Origin: Nemertoderma westbladi
Taxonomy: Eukaryota; Xenacoelomorpha; Nemertodermatida; Nemertodermatidae
Assembly (NCBI GenBank): GCA_032718475.1
Contig: JAUCBJ010002267.1
Location: 1-32,695, forward strand
Direction: 5' to 3'
DNA length: 32,695 nt
Shown here piece after piece: positions 20,420-32,316 of the stretch. Under the pieces are notes generated by a model that saw only the letters and a program-made list of their open reading frames with translations, was not told the origin of the DNA and ran no database searches. Made by a program: the position numbers and the translations under genes. Within the stretch, counting starts at the first letter, position 1. Every line of letters starts with the position of its first letter.

Positions 20420-21170
20420 CTAACCAAAAAAGCATAATATGGTTTAATGGTTGTACCAAAGTCTTGAACGGGGTATATTGAGTAATTTTATCAATTCCGA
20501 AAAATGCTGATATTGTATGGGTGCCAGGAACTCCTCATATATCGAAAACTACTGGAGCTATTAAATTTTTATTTGTCTCATCTGAAAGAGGACATAATTT
20601 TAGTTAGGGACAAGTACAATATGTCTAGACGCGCTCGACGTATTGTTTCAGGGGTTCTATCTAAGAGAAATAACTGGCCCACTAAATTTAGGGGCTATGC
20701 TATATACAGTAGCGAAATTTCACATTTGTACAGTATTTTGAAAAAGTAATGCCTAAATTACAAAAAATGGGCCACTTAGGTCTACAAAAAATCAAACAAC
20801 TCAAAAAGTAAAATAGATATAAAAATTTTGTTTACATTTTCAGAATTAACAAAAAATTCCGTTCTAGAAAAAGTTAAACCTCTAATTCTGGTAAATATTA
20901 TTTTGCAACGGTAAAACGAACTTACGAAATCTAGATCGAACTTGATCAAACATCACAAATACAGCACATTTGACATTGATTTGATTGAAGCACATTTGGC
21001 ATAATTGGTTGTGACACTTATTACAGTAGACTGGATATACCTGTAGGGAACCTTTCCAGGGCCTCATTTCCCTGGAAATTACCCCGTCTACTGGTATAGT
21101 CTTACAATACAATGAGTTAGGGCCTAACTGCACTGTACATTAACAGTAACAGTAACATTAATTTTGATCT
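20420..21170. other. Non-coding AT-rich stretch
   Basis: A plus-strand frame of 81 codons at 20504-20749 shows no recognisable motif. Nothing else is supported. Confidence 0.45.
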
Positions 21171-21179
21171 ACCACTTAC

Positions 21180-21347
21180 CGTAGGTGAACCGGTTACAAA
21201 AGCGACACCTCTCCTTTGCTGCTCCGTCTTTATGTAAGTATCGTAGTCTATCATAACAGTAGAGTCTGCGGCCTCGCTGTGAACCGCAGAGTGGGCGGTG
21301 CGACGAGAGGCCCCTGAACCACGGAGAGTCCGTTTACCAGCCGACAT
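21180..21347 (-). CDS. Candidate first coding exon of an unrecognised minus-strand gene
   Basis: On the minus strand an ATG at 21347 opens 56 codons, starting MSAGKRTLRGSG and ending GVAFVTGSPT. They finish exactly on a codon before a strong donor, ACG|GTAAGT (intron starts at 21179). The block is GC- and CpG-rich against an AT-rich background, which suits a promoter-proximal first exon. The content is Ser/Arg/Ala-rich, followed by DYDTYIKTEQQRRG. I recognise no family. The frame stays open upstream for about 60 codons of unremarkable sequence, so the start is uncertain. Later exons should lie at lower coordinates, but none could be confirmed. Confidence 0.35.
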
Positions 21348-21559
21348 CCGGGACGCTTTATCCACCGCCCCTTTATCTCCTACCGTCGACGCATCCGGCG
21401 CTTCATACCCAGTACGTTGGCGCCACCAGTGCTGAATCACGCAGGCGGCGCTAAAATGTAAACAGAGGGAGCGGTAAAACAGAAGGGAACAGCAACCAGC
21501 GGGCGATTCTTTTAGATATTGGAGATACAGTAGATCCACAAAGCACCTCCCGATCCTTT

Positions 21560-24500
21560 CTTTATGGAATATAACATACAGATGCAGTAGGCTCCCTACT
21601 TCTATATTTTATTTAAATAATCAATGAGTTACTGAATTACGGTTTAAAACACTGAACTTGCCTAAAATCACATTAATAGTTGTCAACTACTGTAATATCA
21701 AATGGAATATACTGTAAATATAGTCATCCATACAGTAGACGTAATCCTACATGATTAGGAGGGGCATACGGGTGGAAACTTGACGCAAATCCCATGTCGG
21801 CGAATTAGTATCCCGTCTCGGCAAAATAATATCTCGCCTCATTGTTAAATAGTTATTAATTAATGAAAAGGAGCGGGTTACAGTGACACGTGATTCTGAC
21901 CAAAACAATAAACGAAATTCAATAACACAGGATACAGTTTCTTTTTTGCTCGTAATCTGTCGCTGTTGTTATTAGCGTAGATTTTCCCTATTGTGAGAGA
22001 TAATTTGAGTCCCCCCCCCCCCCCTCTCCTGTCTGAGTAGATAAACTTACATTGTCCGTCGTCGTTTAAACTTGGCGAGTCGTTTCCGATCGAGAAATCC
22101 TCGAATTACTTTTTGAATAATAATAACGGGTAGACGTTTACTGCTCAGTTCGTTAATTCTCCGAAGAACTGGAATTGAATAATTAAAATTGGAAGAACTA
22201 GAAGTAGAATGATAATGAATTGAATTACACTATACTGTATTGCAAAAGTTCCCCGATGTTCTGTTCAATAGGATACATATATACTGTACAGGACATATTA
22301 TTGTAGGTTCGAATAGGTCATAGCTTCAGTATTTATATAATACAGTAGGCCTACAGTACAGTATGTGTAAAAGTATCACTTTGCGGTGTGCTGATTGTCA
22401 CGCTCTCGGTAAAGTTGTACATGTACATACTGTAGTGTAATTACGTTTTATATTGGTTTTAGGTTAGCGTAGTGTAATATTGTATTTGTAACCAAGTAAC
22501 ATAAAGGACCCCCTTGGAACTTGGAAACAAGCTGCAAAGCTTTAGGGGTAATCCTATATGTTATGTTGGACAACCTTTATACCGGTACATTGTTTGGTGT
22601 ATTTGTTATTGTTTTTACATAATGTATAAATAAATCTAACTACCTAACTGATCAGTGTTTGCCAAGTTGCACTGACGTAAAAAGTAATGGCAGAATGGGG
22701 TGAAAATAAATCGATTAGGATTAGAACACTGTAATAACATATTGAATTCGTATAAATAACGTATCTTTACGTCACATCGGTCCCTCATGTGAGGAATTTA
22801 AGGACTGGATTCATCGTATTGTATAAATATTATAACTCGCTAGACCGGCGTGATATAAAGTCCTACTTACGCCCAACGTGATAAATAAATAATAAGCTTT
22901 ATAACCATGTCTAGTCCGTAGGCAAGTGTAGTACAGTAGCAAAGCAAAAATGAACTTAGTTTAATAATACAGTATGCAATCGAATTTATAATTAATTACA
23001 CATAGGGTATACTGTGGGGCGAACCACGAAGTAAGGTGAGCCTTAGCGTTGGGCTACCATTAATCAAGCAATTATTTTATTGATGGGATTTCTGTGTATT
23101 TTGTATGTCCTTTAAAATATAAAAAATTTGGCCCATGTGAAGTATACCAGACTTTCTGCTGCTATGTTTCACTTTGCAGTTTACCCCCATGTGAAGAATA
23201 ATACCAGGTTTCAGAAGGGATGGTTCTACCCAAAACAATAAACGAATAATAAGTATCTATACTCTATACAGGTTGTAAGATAGAAATAAGCACTAAAACA
23301 CTTCAACTTAATAAGGTTAAATTTGGAACAATACAAATTCTTCATAGGGCCCTATATAAAGTTCCAGTTGAATTTCGACCGAAAAGGGGTTTTTCACATG
23401 GGCGAAAGATTTTCCGCTGAGGCATTATCAGATAACCCCCAAAGCCCAAAGTCAAAGTTTGAGTTCTGGCTTATGATTTTGTTATTGAACAAAAACACCG
23501 TTATACAGTAATATTATAATATTGTACATGGCGGTAAATTTGAATATACCCGGTATCAATAATACATAATAATAAATTGGAATGTTCAGGCCTAGTTAGT
23601 TTAGTAGCCTATCGGAACAGTACTGCACTATGCACTACTGTAGTCTGGCATCTGTAGATCTGGTACTGTGGTAGTAGTGTAGTACTATAGTAGGCCTACC
23701 GGTCAGCCGGTAGTTCTGTAGGCAGTAGGGCCTAGTTTCTAATCTGTAATTCTGTAATTCAGTAATTTACTGCTGTACTTGTTTCAGGCAGGGTACACTG
23801 GCGCTACACTCAGTGACTCAGACCAGCAGACACTGTGACTGTACCTGGAAACAGCAAACTGTGTACAGGTGTACAGTGCACTTTCAATTTTCAGGCATCA
23901 GATGTCAGGTTTCAGGCTGTCAGGTGCTAAAAGTTTTAGCTCTGTCTGTCTGTACTATTATATGTTATATGGTTCTGCATCATTAAGTCCTTCTATCAGT
24001 CTATGGTCATTCCTTAGATCCTGAAATGTTAACCTTGAAAAGGTTAGCGTATACTTATAGCTGTATAGTGGGCTTATAGGCTTTTCTAACCAAAACAATA
24101 AACTGCCACTTTACCAATTGAGGGAAAGGAGCAGGTTAGAGAACACTGCACCAGTACTACTGTACAACCTGACAACTACCAGACTACCTGTACAGTACCG
24201 TTATACCGGTACAGTAGAGGTGGAGGCCCTGAAACACGTTGACGTTAGTCCTACCTGCCTACGAACTCAGGCTGACAGGTGACAGGACAGCAGGGCATTT
24301 CTGTATTCGCTCTATTTGCAGATTTGGATTGTTATTTTGGTTTTAGGGTTGGTTCTTTTTTAGTTCATAATGTGCAAAATTCAGAATGCGTTGTCTGGTT
24401 GTGCGCGGATTTGAAATAGTACATGTAGTACGCGCTAAAAGTGCGTGTAATTGAAATAGTACAGTAGTACGCGGTAGTCGCAGTCGGTAGAAGTGCGCGG

Positions 24501-24875
24501 AATTGCAAATTGTGTGAAAAGCAACTGTGTTGATCTGTGCAAAATATCACAAAATATCATAAAGTGCACGGATGAGGTGATTGACAGATTGAGGTGTAAA
24601 AAAGTGAAAAGTCTGAAAGTGAGAAAAATAATTTGCTACAAATAATTTCGCTCGCATTTCTTTTCCATCTGTCCACTGTCCATTGTTCAAATGACAGAAT
24701 GAAGATATTTCGACGCTATTTCGCTCGCGTTTCTTTGTAATTTTACAAAAATTTGCATTGCTAAAACTGTAAAATGTAAAACTTTAGCTCGCTTCGTCTT
24801 CGTGCTCCATTCAAACGGTCTACCTGTACTCAATTGTTACAATGTACTTATGATTGGTGCAATATATTAGATAAA
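21560..24875. other. Non-coding stretch with small repeats
   Basis: No gene is accepted. It holds a poly-C tract (22011-22024), three copies of the word ccaaaacaataaac (near 21900, 23230 and 24090), and, at 22490-22640, a stretch with ccttggaacttgg, ggggtaatcc and a terminal aataaat that resembles a non-LTR element 3' end (weak). A short imperfect duplication around tagtac..tagtacgcg lies at 24413-24505. Confidence 0.5.
22011..22024 (+). repeat. Poly-C tract (14)
   Basis: Fourteen C in a row. Confidence 0.95.
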
Positions 24876-26019
24876 CGACAGAGAATCAACACAATTTATA
24901 TTGACTTCGCGAAAGCCTTCGATTCTGTTGTACATAAGAAATTACTTGCCAAACTATCTGCCTATGGTATATCTGGAGATTTGCTACTATCTGACTATGG
25001 CTAACTGCATTTTTATCTGATCGTAGCCAACGTGTTTGGGTTAGGAATAGTTTTTCCGATGTTTTGTGTTGTCTTATCTGGTACTCCTCAAGGTAGCGTT
25101 CTTGGTCCAATTTGGTTTGTCCTCTTTATAAATGACCTACCGGATGTAATTAATGATAGTGTATCTTGCAAATTTTTTGCCGACGATGTTAGCTGTACGC
25201 GCGTTCCTCAGATCGACTTTCACTCGCGGAATCATTATCAGCTTTGGAAACGTGGGCTGATGTATGGCAACTTAAAATTGCAGGTCAGAAATGTAGCGTG
25301 CTTTGCATCGGTTCGGCAGATAGCAACGATACACAGTGCATATTAGGCGGTAAATATTTAAAAGTTGATACTTCCTGTCTGCCTGTAGAGACCTTGGCAT
25401 TACAGTGTGCAGTACTCTAAATTTTGACGTTTATTGTCGCGAACAAGCTGCCAAAGCATTAAAAATGATAAATTTGATTTTTAAATGTTTCCAAACAAAC
25501 AATCGTACTGCCTTAATTACTGCTTTTAAATCTTATGTACGTCCACTTTTAGAATATTGTACGCCCATATTGTCTCCTTTTCATTTAGGTAGTAAAGACT
25601 TATTTGAGAGGGTCCAGAGATATTTTTCACGTCGTCTTTTTAAACGTTGTGATTTGGATTGTACAGTAAGCTATATAGATCGAATTAAACTTTTACATCT
25701 TCAACCACTAGAAGTGCGCCGTATTATTTTTGACCTAAAGATGACTTTCGCTATTTTTAACAATGAAGTCGACCTAAACTTCTCGGTCTTTTTTGCCCTA
25801 GCTCCCAGGGCCGGGTTAAGAGGAAATGGTCGTAAACTGTTTCATCATCAATCTCGCCTTCAAATTTGCAAAAATATTTTCTCCCACAGAGTGGTGCCTA
25901 TTTGGAGTTCGCTTCCAGCTGAAGTTGTAACTTCAACTAATAAATTATTATTTTCGCGCAAGATTAAAGCAATTGACCTTCTTTCTTTTTGTAATTTTAA
26001 TCACAATATGATAGAGTGA
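24876..26019 (+). pseudogene. CR1/Jockey-like non-LTR reverse transcriptase, 5'-truncated and frameshifted
   Basis: Conserved blocks appear in the correct order across several frames: YIDFAKAFDSVVHKKLL (from about 24900); an interrupted WLTAFLSDRSQR in another frame (from 24997); SGTPQGSVLGPIWFVLFIND (from about 25077); the catalytic FADD box (near 25177-25188); then a long C-terminal frame to tga at 26017, with SYVRPLLEYCTPI and SRRLFKRCDL. An in-frame taa and at least three frameshifts (near 24995, 25075 and 25200-25400) make it non-functional. The FADD box and the GTPQGSVLGP block point to the CR1/L2/Jockey side of non-LTR elements rather than L1 or RTE; the exact clade is not certain. The endonuclease and ORF1 are not visible upstream. 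Confidence 0.88.
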
Positions 26020-27245
26020 TATTTTTATTTCCGTGTTCTACTGTATATTTAAGGATACGTAAGGGAAAGGCATGGGCAGCCTTGAATAGGCTTTCCAGGA
26101 TTTGGAAGTCACCGAGAATTAATCGGAAACTTAAGGTCCGATTATTTATGGCAGCAGTAGTTCCAGTACTCCTCTACGGGAGTCCATGCTGGGCTCTAAC
26201 TGCTGAGGACACCAAATCTCTGGATGGCACATTCACAAGAATGCTACGCCGGGTTCATTGTGTCAAGTACAATGCACACATCTCCAACCAGACACTATAT
26301 AACATTGGAGGTGTCTCATTGGTCCCCCCAAGCTTGACACTAGAACAAAATCGCCTCCGCTTTGCAGGACATTGCTTTCGCCGTGAGGACCAGCCAGTGC
26401 ATAATCTTGTACTTTGGCAGCCTCATGGAGTGAATAAGCATGGTGGACAGCCCATGACTTTCTTGAGACGCATCTTAAAGGACACAAGCCTTAAAGATGC
26501 GGATGATCTAGCAAATGTCATGGGTGATAGGGAGTTGTGGCGGTGCAATTTTGTTGACAAGCCGGCACAGCATTCTTAAAAATGCAGCTGCAATGCAGCA
26601 TGCCGCTCCTAGTAGTAGTACTGTATATTTATATTTATATTTTGTAATATATGTTTTAAATATTTGTACTATATTTTAATCTGCGGTATCGTTTGATTCG
26701 ATCTGATATTTATTTTTTTTATTATTTTGTTTTATTTCCGTGTTCTACTGTATATTTATTTTTATCTTTTGTAATATATGTAAATATTTATACTGTATAC
26801 TTTTATCTACGCTATCGTTTGATTCGATCTGATATTTTTTTTTAATTATTTTGTTTTATTTCCATGTTCTACTCATCTACTGTATATATATTTATTTTTA
26901 TATTTTGTAATATATGTAAATATTTATACTGTATATTTTTATCTACGCTATCGTTAGATTCGATCTGATATTTTTATTTCCATGTTCTACTGTATATTTA
27001 TATTTTGTAATATATGTTTTTAAATATTTATACTATATTTTAATCTGAGGTATCGTTTGATTCGATCTGATATTTTTTTTTAATTATTTTGTTTTATTTC
27101 CATGTTCTACTCATCTACTGTATATATATTTATTTTTATATTGTGTAATATATGTAAATATTTATACTGTATATTTTTATCTACGCTATCGTTAGATTCG
27201 ATCTGATATTTTTATTTCCGTGTTCTACTGTATACTTATTAGGTT
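26020..27245 (+). repeat. Tandem array forming the 3' tail of the CR1-like element
   Basis: The word gattcgatctgat recurs with starts at 26695, 26821, 26957, 27059 and 27195 (spacings 126, 136, 102 and 136). Each unit has gattcgatctgatattttt, atttcc(g/a)tgttctac, tgtatat, and ttgtaatatatg. The reverse-transcriptase stop codon at 26017 is itself the tga of a tgatatttttatttcc unit, so the array begins at the stop codon. It is interrupted at 26052-26618 by another retrotransposon. Confidence 0.88.
26052..26618 (+). mobile_element. 5'-truncated non-LTR retrotransposon (copy 2), inserted in the CR1-like tail
   Basis: A perfect 13-bp duplication tactgtatattta (26039-26051 and 26619-26631) brackets about 567 bp ending in a short (tag)n tail. 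The insert matches bases 13871-14437 at a constant offset of 12181 with about eight substitutions and no indel. It encodes the last part of the same reverse transcriptase (KAWAALNRLSRIWKSPRI to the taa at 26577). Removing it restores a continuous unit of the host tandem array, so it is younger than the array. Confidence 0.92.
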
Positions 27246-27785
27246 TTTTATATATGATTTTATCCGCTACAATCCTAGTTATTTTATTTCACTGTTCTAC
27301 TGTATGTTTTTTCATCAGCACTACTGTGGACTGTTCTTTACTTGATTATTTAAATTACCATTTAATACGTTATTTTTATTTTCCTGCTTTCTGTAGGCCT
27401 ATGTTTTTATCAGCCCTTTGTATACTATTGATTTTTTAATTACCATTGGATGTACTGTATATTTTAATTAGAAGCATTGGTCACTTTCTTTCTGATAATT
27501 CCGTTTGGTGTCTGTTTTTATTTTCTTAGCAACTGTGAATGTACCTGGTTTTTACCGTAAGTGTACCTAGTCGTTTTTCTCCGGTGACAATTTTAATTCA
27601 TTTTATAATATTTCACTGTGTTAATAATAATAAAATAAATTCACATAGCTGCATAGTAGTAAAGTATCTTATCTACGGTATGTAACAAGTACTGAAGTAG
27701 GCCTATAAGTTAATTATTTAGTTAATTAGTATTATTAAGTTAATTAGGCCTACTGTCTGACTTTACGTTAATCAAAGCAAACAGA
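27246..27785. other. Non-coding AT-rich stretch
   Basis: Continues the T-rich composition of the array without clear units. A 61-codon T-rich frame at 27254-27439 has no features of a gene. Confidence 0.5.
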
Positions 27786-27789
27786 TCGC

Positions 27790-28030
27790 CGGAGCGGAGG
27801 CGACCCGAATTCTCCTCCTTCGATAGCTGCTACCCGACACGACATCCCGAGGGTAGTGGTGGGCGCTACTCCTATCCCAAGATTTGCTACCAGTAATCAG
27901 GTAATTTTAACTGGCAGACTGGTACTCATTTTATCGATCCCAGTGGATGAACGGTTGAGTGGACCCTGGCGGGGCTGAACCTACAACCAATAGATTGCAG
28001 GCCCAGCGCTCAACCAACTGAGCTACATTA
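27790..28030 (-). mobile_element. tRNA-derived SINE (second family)
   Basis: On the minus strand the head reads TAGCTCAGTTGGTTGAGCG (28025-28007, A box), then GGTTCAGCCCC (27981-27971, B box with one off-consensus base). It is followed by a body with aaaatgagtaccagtctgcc (27942-27923), a phrase common in tRNA-derived SINEs, and a GC-rich stretch to about 27790. The head is unlike that of the SINE at 11790-12070, so this is a different tRNA ancestry. Ends and target duplication were not resolved. Confidence 0.75.
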
Positions 28031-28847
28031 TTGAAGCGCAATATTGGACAGCTATATTTTCCAATAATGCACGGCTGAAAAAATTGTGCACCTTTACTAA
28101 TGTTATGCATTTGTGGTGAAATTCCTGGGTTTCCAATTAATTGAATTCCTGATAAGCACTAGGCCATTAGCTGAGCGACCAGCACTCTCTGACGGCCGGA
28201 CCGGAGTTTAACCCATAAGATGGCCCACATGCCACATCGCCTGAATAGCCATCGTTTTACAATAAAAACCATTCTGCCATTCTAGTGATCGTCATTCTCA
28301 ATCATCATTGTCTGTATATGCGAACGTGCATCATTAACCAAATGGTGCTCTCAAATCACATGGCGATAAATCAGCCAATGAGAATTTTCCATGAAAATTT
28401 TCAGCACATTAAATTTTACCGTCAATAGATTTTTGATCGTAAGATTACCATCAATTTTCACAGCAATTTAAATTCGCCACCAATTCCCATGGCTGAAGTT
28501 CACGGCTGATACTTCTCATAGATAATTATTGAGTTTTTGTTGTATAACGACGACCTTTGTGGACCACCTTAATCCCAATATATATGGAATAACGGAATAA
28601 CGTACATGGATAGGTAGATGTTGTGCCTTTAGACCACCTGTTACGTACGGTACGGTACATACTGCATTTCATTGAAATAGTGTCTCTCATATGTACTTCA
28701 CTGATTCTGCCGAACCTGAACCTATAAACCTTTATTGTTTTTATGTATATGTAGGTGTTCTGTCATTTATACATACAAACTTTTAGTTAATAATATATTA
28801 ATATATTAATTATTTAATATAATAAATAGTTATTCTCAACACTCAAG
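28031..28847. other. Non-coding region before the KNTC1-like block
   Basis: No coding exon of the missing KNTC1 N-terminal half is recognised here. Sequence is AT-rich, with a run of tatta words just before 28847. If the gene is spliced, this is the end of an intron whose acceptor would be the ag at 28846-28847. Confidence 0.5.
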
Positions 28848-31800
28848 ATATTTGTTTTGAAATGGATGACATATCCAAGATATTGGATAAATATGGTATT
28901 AACTTTGTGGATTTATTCATGGACTCCCAAGTTGTTGATATCGTAATACGTACTATACTATCTTCCGAATTTTCAAAAGATAATGAGTGTTTATGTCACA
29001 ATGCTATTAATGATGCAATTCTTATAGTTGAAACTATTAAATGTGAAGTTAGATCAGTTGATGTGTATGTGATGGCTATGGAAATGCTTGTAGATTTAGG
29101 CGAATATCACAAGATATCTTTTGCAACCTTGCGCATGTTACCAGTTATGTTAGAAAAAACATGCATTAGTCGCCTTGAAGCATACTTATATATTATTGTT
29201 AAAGATTATCAATGTTCATACAATACAACATTACATGAATTGGTAAAATTTTATATTAGCTTTCTCAAATACATCCTAAGTCGGTTCACTGAATGGTCAT
29301 TGCAGAAAGGCTACAACATTACATTATCTGATTTGATGTCACGCCTGCATGTCATGGAATGCGCATCATTTAATGGTGGCCAGGTATTGGATTATCCAAA
29401 TAAAGAGGAAGTATTTCGTTCATATGTTGAAAAGTCTTTAGAAACACCCTCCACCATGTTGAATGATTTAGCAATCAAAGGTTCAATGATGTTGCCCCTT
29501 TCAACTGCTGTTACTATTGTCATAGAAACCTTAATTGTTAATAATTTGTGGAAGAAATTATCAGCATTTATTTGTGATGATGTCTGTAAACATTATAAAT
29601 GTGTCATTTATGTCATTTACGATTCTCTGGTTTCCTTTCTATCTTTATTCAATGCAAAACATAAAATACCTAATGATAATGTAATCAACATGTTATTGCA
29701 AGCCTGTAACAATTGTCTTCTTGTTTGTGAACCAAATCTCTTGAATTCAATGCTTACACTTCATAAACAGATCTCATTATTGCAAATGGTGTCACAAAAA
29801 TGCTCCTCAAGCGAACAACATAATGTTACACTATTTGGTGCATTGCAAGACAGCGATACATCTGACGCTGATACAATTGGAGTAATGTCGTTTGATGAAG
29901 CTGGGCCTTGCCTAAAGAAACATGATGCCATAACCAAACTCATCAATCACTTAGTAGTGTGTAATGATAATCCTGTTTCGATTGCATCTGCGCCGATTAT
30001 AAATTATCTATCGAACAATGGGTATCCTTTTATTGGGTTGCGTGTAGCTATTGTTACTAAATGTATTATGACATGTGGCAGTGATTCTGGAGATTGTATG
30101 GAAAGGCTAATTACTCAATTTATTAAGAAACAGTTGCTTTTGGATGATATCGATAAGGAGCTTTGCATTTATGCGTTTGGTCTGATGCAATGTAATGATG
30201 CCTGTCATCTACTTGCATTAACAATAAAACAGATACTGTCACAGTCTCAAAATCTATTCACTAGACTTGACAATATAATTACAACTGCGCTAATGTATCA
30301 AGAATGGCAAGGTGATGGTTTCGATTTAGAAAATCTGGATGTATTTGAATTGAATGGTCTTGCCTCATGGGGAAAAAAACTCGGGGAGATTGGATTAGAT
30401 TTTTCCAGAGCTATGCATCTAAAAGAGTCAAGAATCGCATTAATTGGTGATTTTGTAACTAATAGCAACATTAGCCTGCAACTCCTCCGTGAGTATTGCA
30501 GTCACTTTGATATTCCTCTAGATTTGGCTAATATTCAGTTTGCTGAATACTTATTTTTCAAGGAAGCTTCAGAGTTATTCATCAAAAGTACGTGTGTCCA
30601 GGATATCCTTAGCTCGCTTACAATTAAACCATCCAAAGCATTTAGTGAAATTGCATTAATCTTTAAGGAGGTCTCAAACCGCAGTGTTTTGACTGATTCT
30701 CTAAGAACGAGTTTAGATTTCACGTCACCATATAACTATGACGCAATCGAATTTATGTTAGATCAGTTGATTGAAGTTGGTGAAACGACATACTCGACGT
30801 TTCCTTTGCAAGATATTATGGAATTCTTGGAATGTCTTAGGAACTACCAACGTTATTCCGCCAAAAAGACCCATAACGAAGAAATTTACATTCAGAGCTT
30901 GCCTGACAATGAGCAACTAATAACGCTCAAACTTGCACGCATTCGTTTACCATTTCACCACCTACTTGAGGGGTTTTGGTCGGCAACTCATCACGAATTA
31001 TGTAATAAAACCTACGAGCGACTAGCTATTCTTGCAAAAGTACTGGGCTTCGACAATTGTGACCCATTGTTCCATCAGACAATCAAAAATATAATTTCAG
31101 ATAGTGTTGATAAAAGCTCAGATAATGTAGTTGTCGTCTCAAAATCAGTAATGGAATCGAATATGTCCGACATACAAAAAATTATAAAGTGTATTGCGAA
31201 TGCTACATTGGTATTTGAAATTGGAGAATGGGTTGTGTCCACTCTTCCTATGGGTTTATATCGTCTCACAGCTATAAAACAATGCATCCAGGTAGCCAGT
31301 GAGTGGATGGCCAGAGATGACATTGATTATGATATAAAGGTGTTGGCAACCACCAAGTATAACAAATATATCCTAAGTAAATCCAACACCGCTGTTGTTA
31401 ATCTCCTCCATGCCTATGATCTGGTTTGTGAACCTTTTATTGACCTTCATAACCAGACTGATGCTCTACTCAATGCTATCTACATATACTGCCCTATTAC
31501 TGATATGGAAGAGCTCAATGGAAGCCTTGAACACCTTCATCAATTATTTAACGACATTTGCGACGAGAGTTGCAGTGAAGTATATAAGATAGAAACTCGA
31601 CAGGCTGTGGCTCGTTTGTTACTCAATGAGGAAATCGAGGAAATATCCGGGGAAAATCCGGCCGAATTGAAACTTTGGATGTCGAATTCAGCCGGAGTTC
31701 CTAGTTCACTTTCTGATTTATATAATCGAATTTGTTTCTTTTACTCTTATGATAATATCGAAGAAAACTGTGAGAATTTAATTAAAGAAGCGACTGACGA

Positions 31801-32188
31801 GTTTAATAAAAGCACATTAATTGAGCGACAGAGAGCTCTTCGCTGCGGGTTGCTAATTGGGGAACATTTCGACGTGCTCACCGAGACAAGGAAGAAGTCT
31901 ATGGATTGGCTACTAGAGGTGGAGAAATCGCTTAAGTTTTGTATTGAGTTGGAAGCCGTTCAGATGAATCTGTCGCATGAGGCTTTTCAGAGTACAGACA
32001 AGGAGGGTCTGGTATACGGAGTCTGGAAGAACAGGGGTACCACTGCGCGGGGGGTGCGTCTAACTGCCGAACTTTGTTTAGAATACAATGTACATAACGA
32101 AAAACTGTGGCAGCTTGTCCTGAAGAGAATGAAAGTTCTACGCATGGGCCTATGTTTAACTCAGGTAATTAAGGCACTCGATCAATAA
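28848..32188 (+). CDS. KNTC1: Kinetochore-associated protein 1 (Rod) homologue, central to C-terminal part in one uninterrupted frame
   Basis: The frame from ATG 28862 gives 1108 residues without a break. It matches my recollection of vertebrate KNTC1/Rod in order: ISKILDKYGI (start), WGKKLGEIGLDF (residue 503), EYCSHFDIPLDL (544), YNYDAIEFML, ARIRLPFHHLL (about 692), EWVVSTLPMGLYRLTAIK, VWKNRG (1054) and RLTAELCLEY (1066), i.e. the Rod C-terminal domain. KNTC1 is a subunit of the Rod-Zwilch-ZW10 complex, which recruits dynein/dynactin and Mad1-Mad2 to kinetochores. The vertebrate protein has about 2200 residues. The N-terminal propeller part and about 200 C-terminal residues are absent. Upstream codons stay open to 28826 and resemble the family, so ATG 28862 is probably not the real start. 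An acceptor at 28847 is possible. Confidence 0.9.
32165..32170 (+). promoter_or_regulatory. Possible splice donor CAG|GTAATT
   Basis: tcag|gtaatt at 32161-32170 fits the donor consensus and would end the KNTC1-like exon at 32164. Against its use, the next codons (VIKAL) still resemble the KNTC1 sequence after this point; the frame then stops two codons later at 32186. Both readings remain open. Confidence 0.35.
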
Positions 32189-32316
32189 TATACAAAGGAT
32201 ATTAAAACTTAACTGCAGTTATACCCCGTACCTGTTTATCACCCGGGCTGTGTATGTGTTTGTGTATCAAAGTATAGTTTTTTGTATCTAGATTAATATT
32301 ATTAGGTTTATGCACA

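Noticed and set aside
20504-20749. 81-codon plus-strand frame
   Set aside because: No motif, AT-rich composition, and next to a repeat arm.
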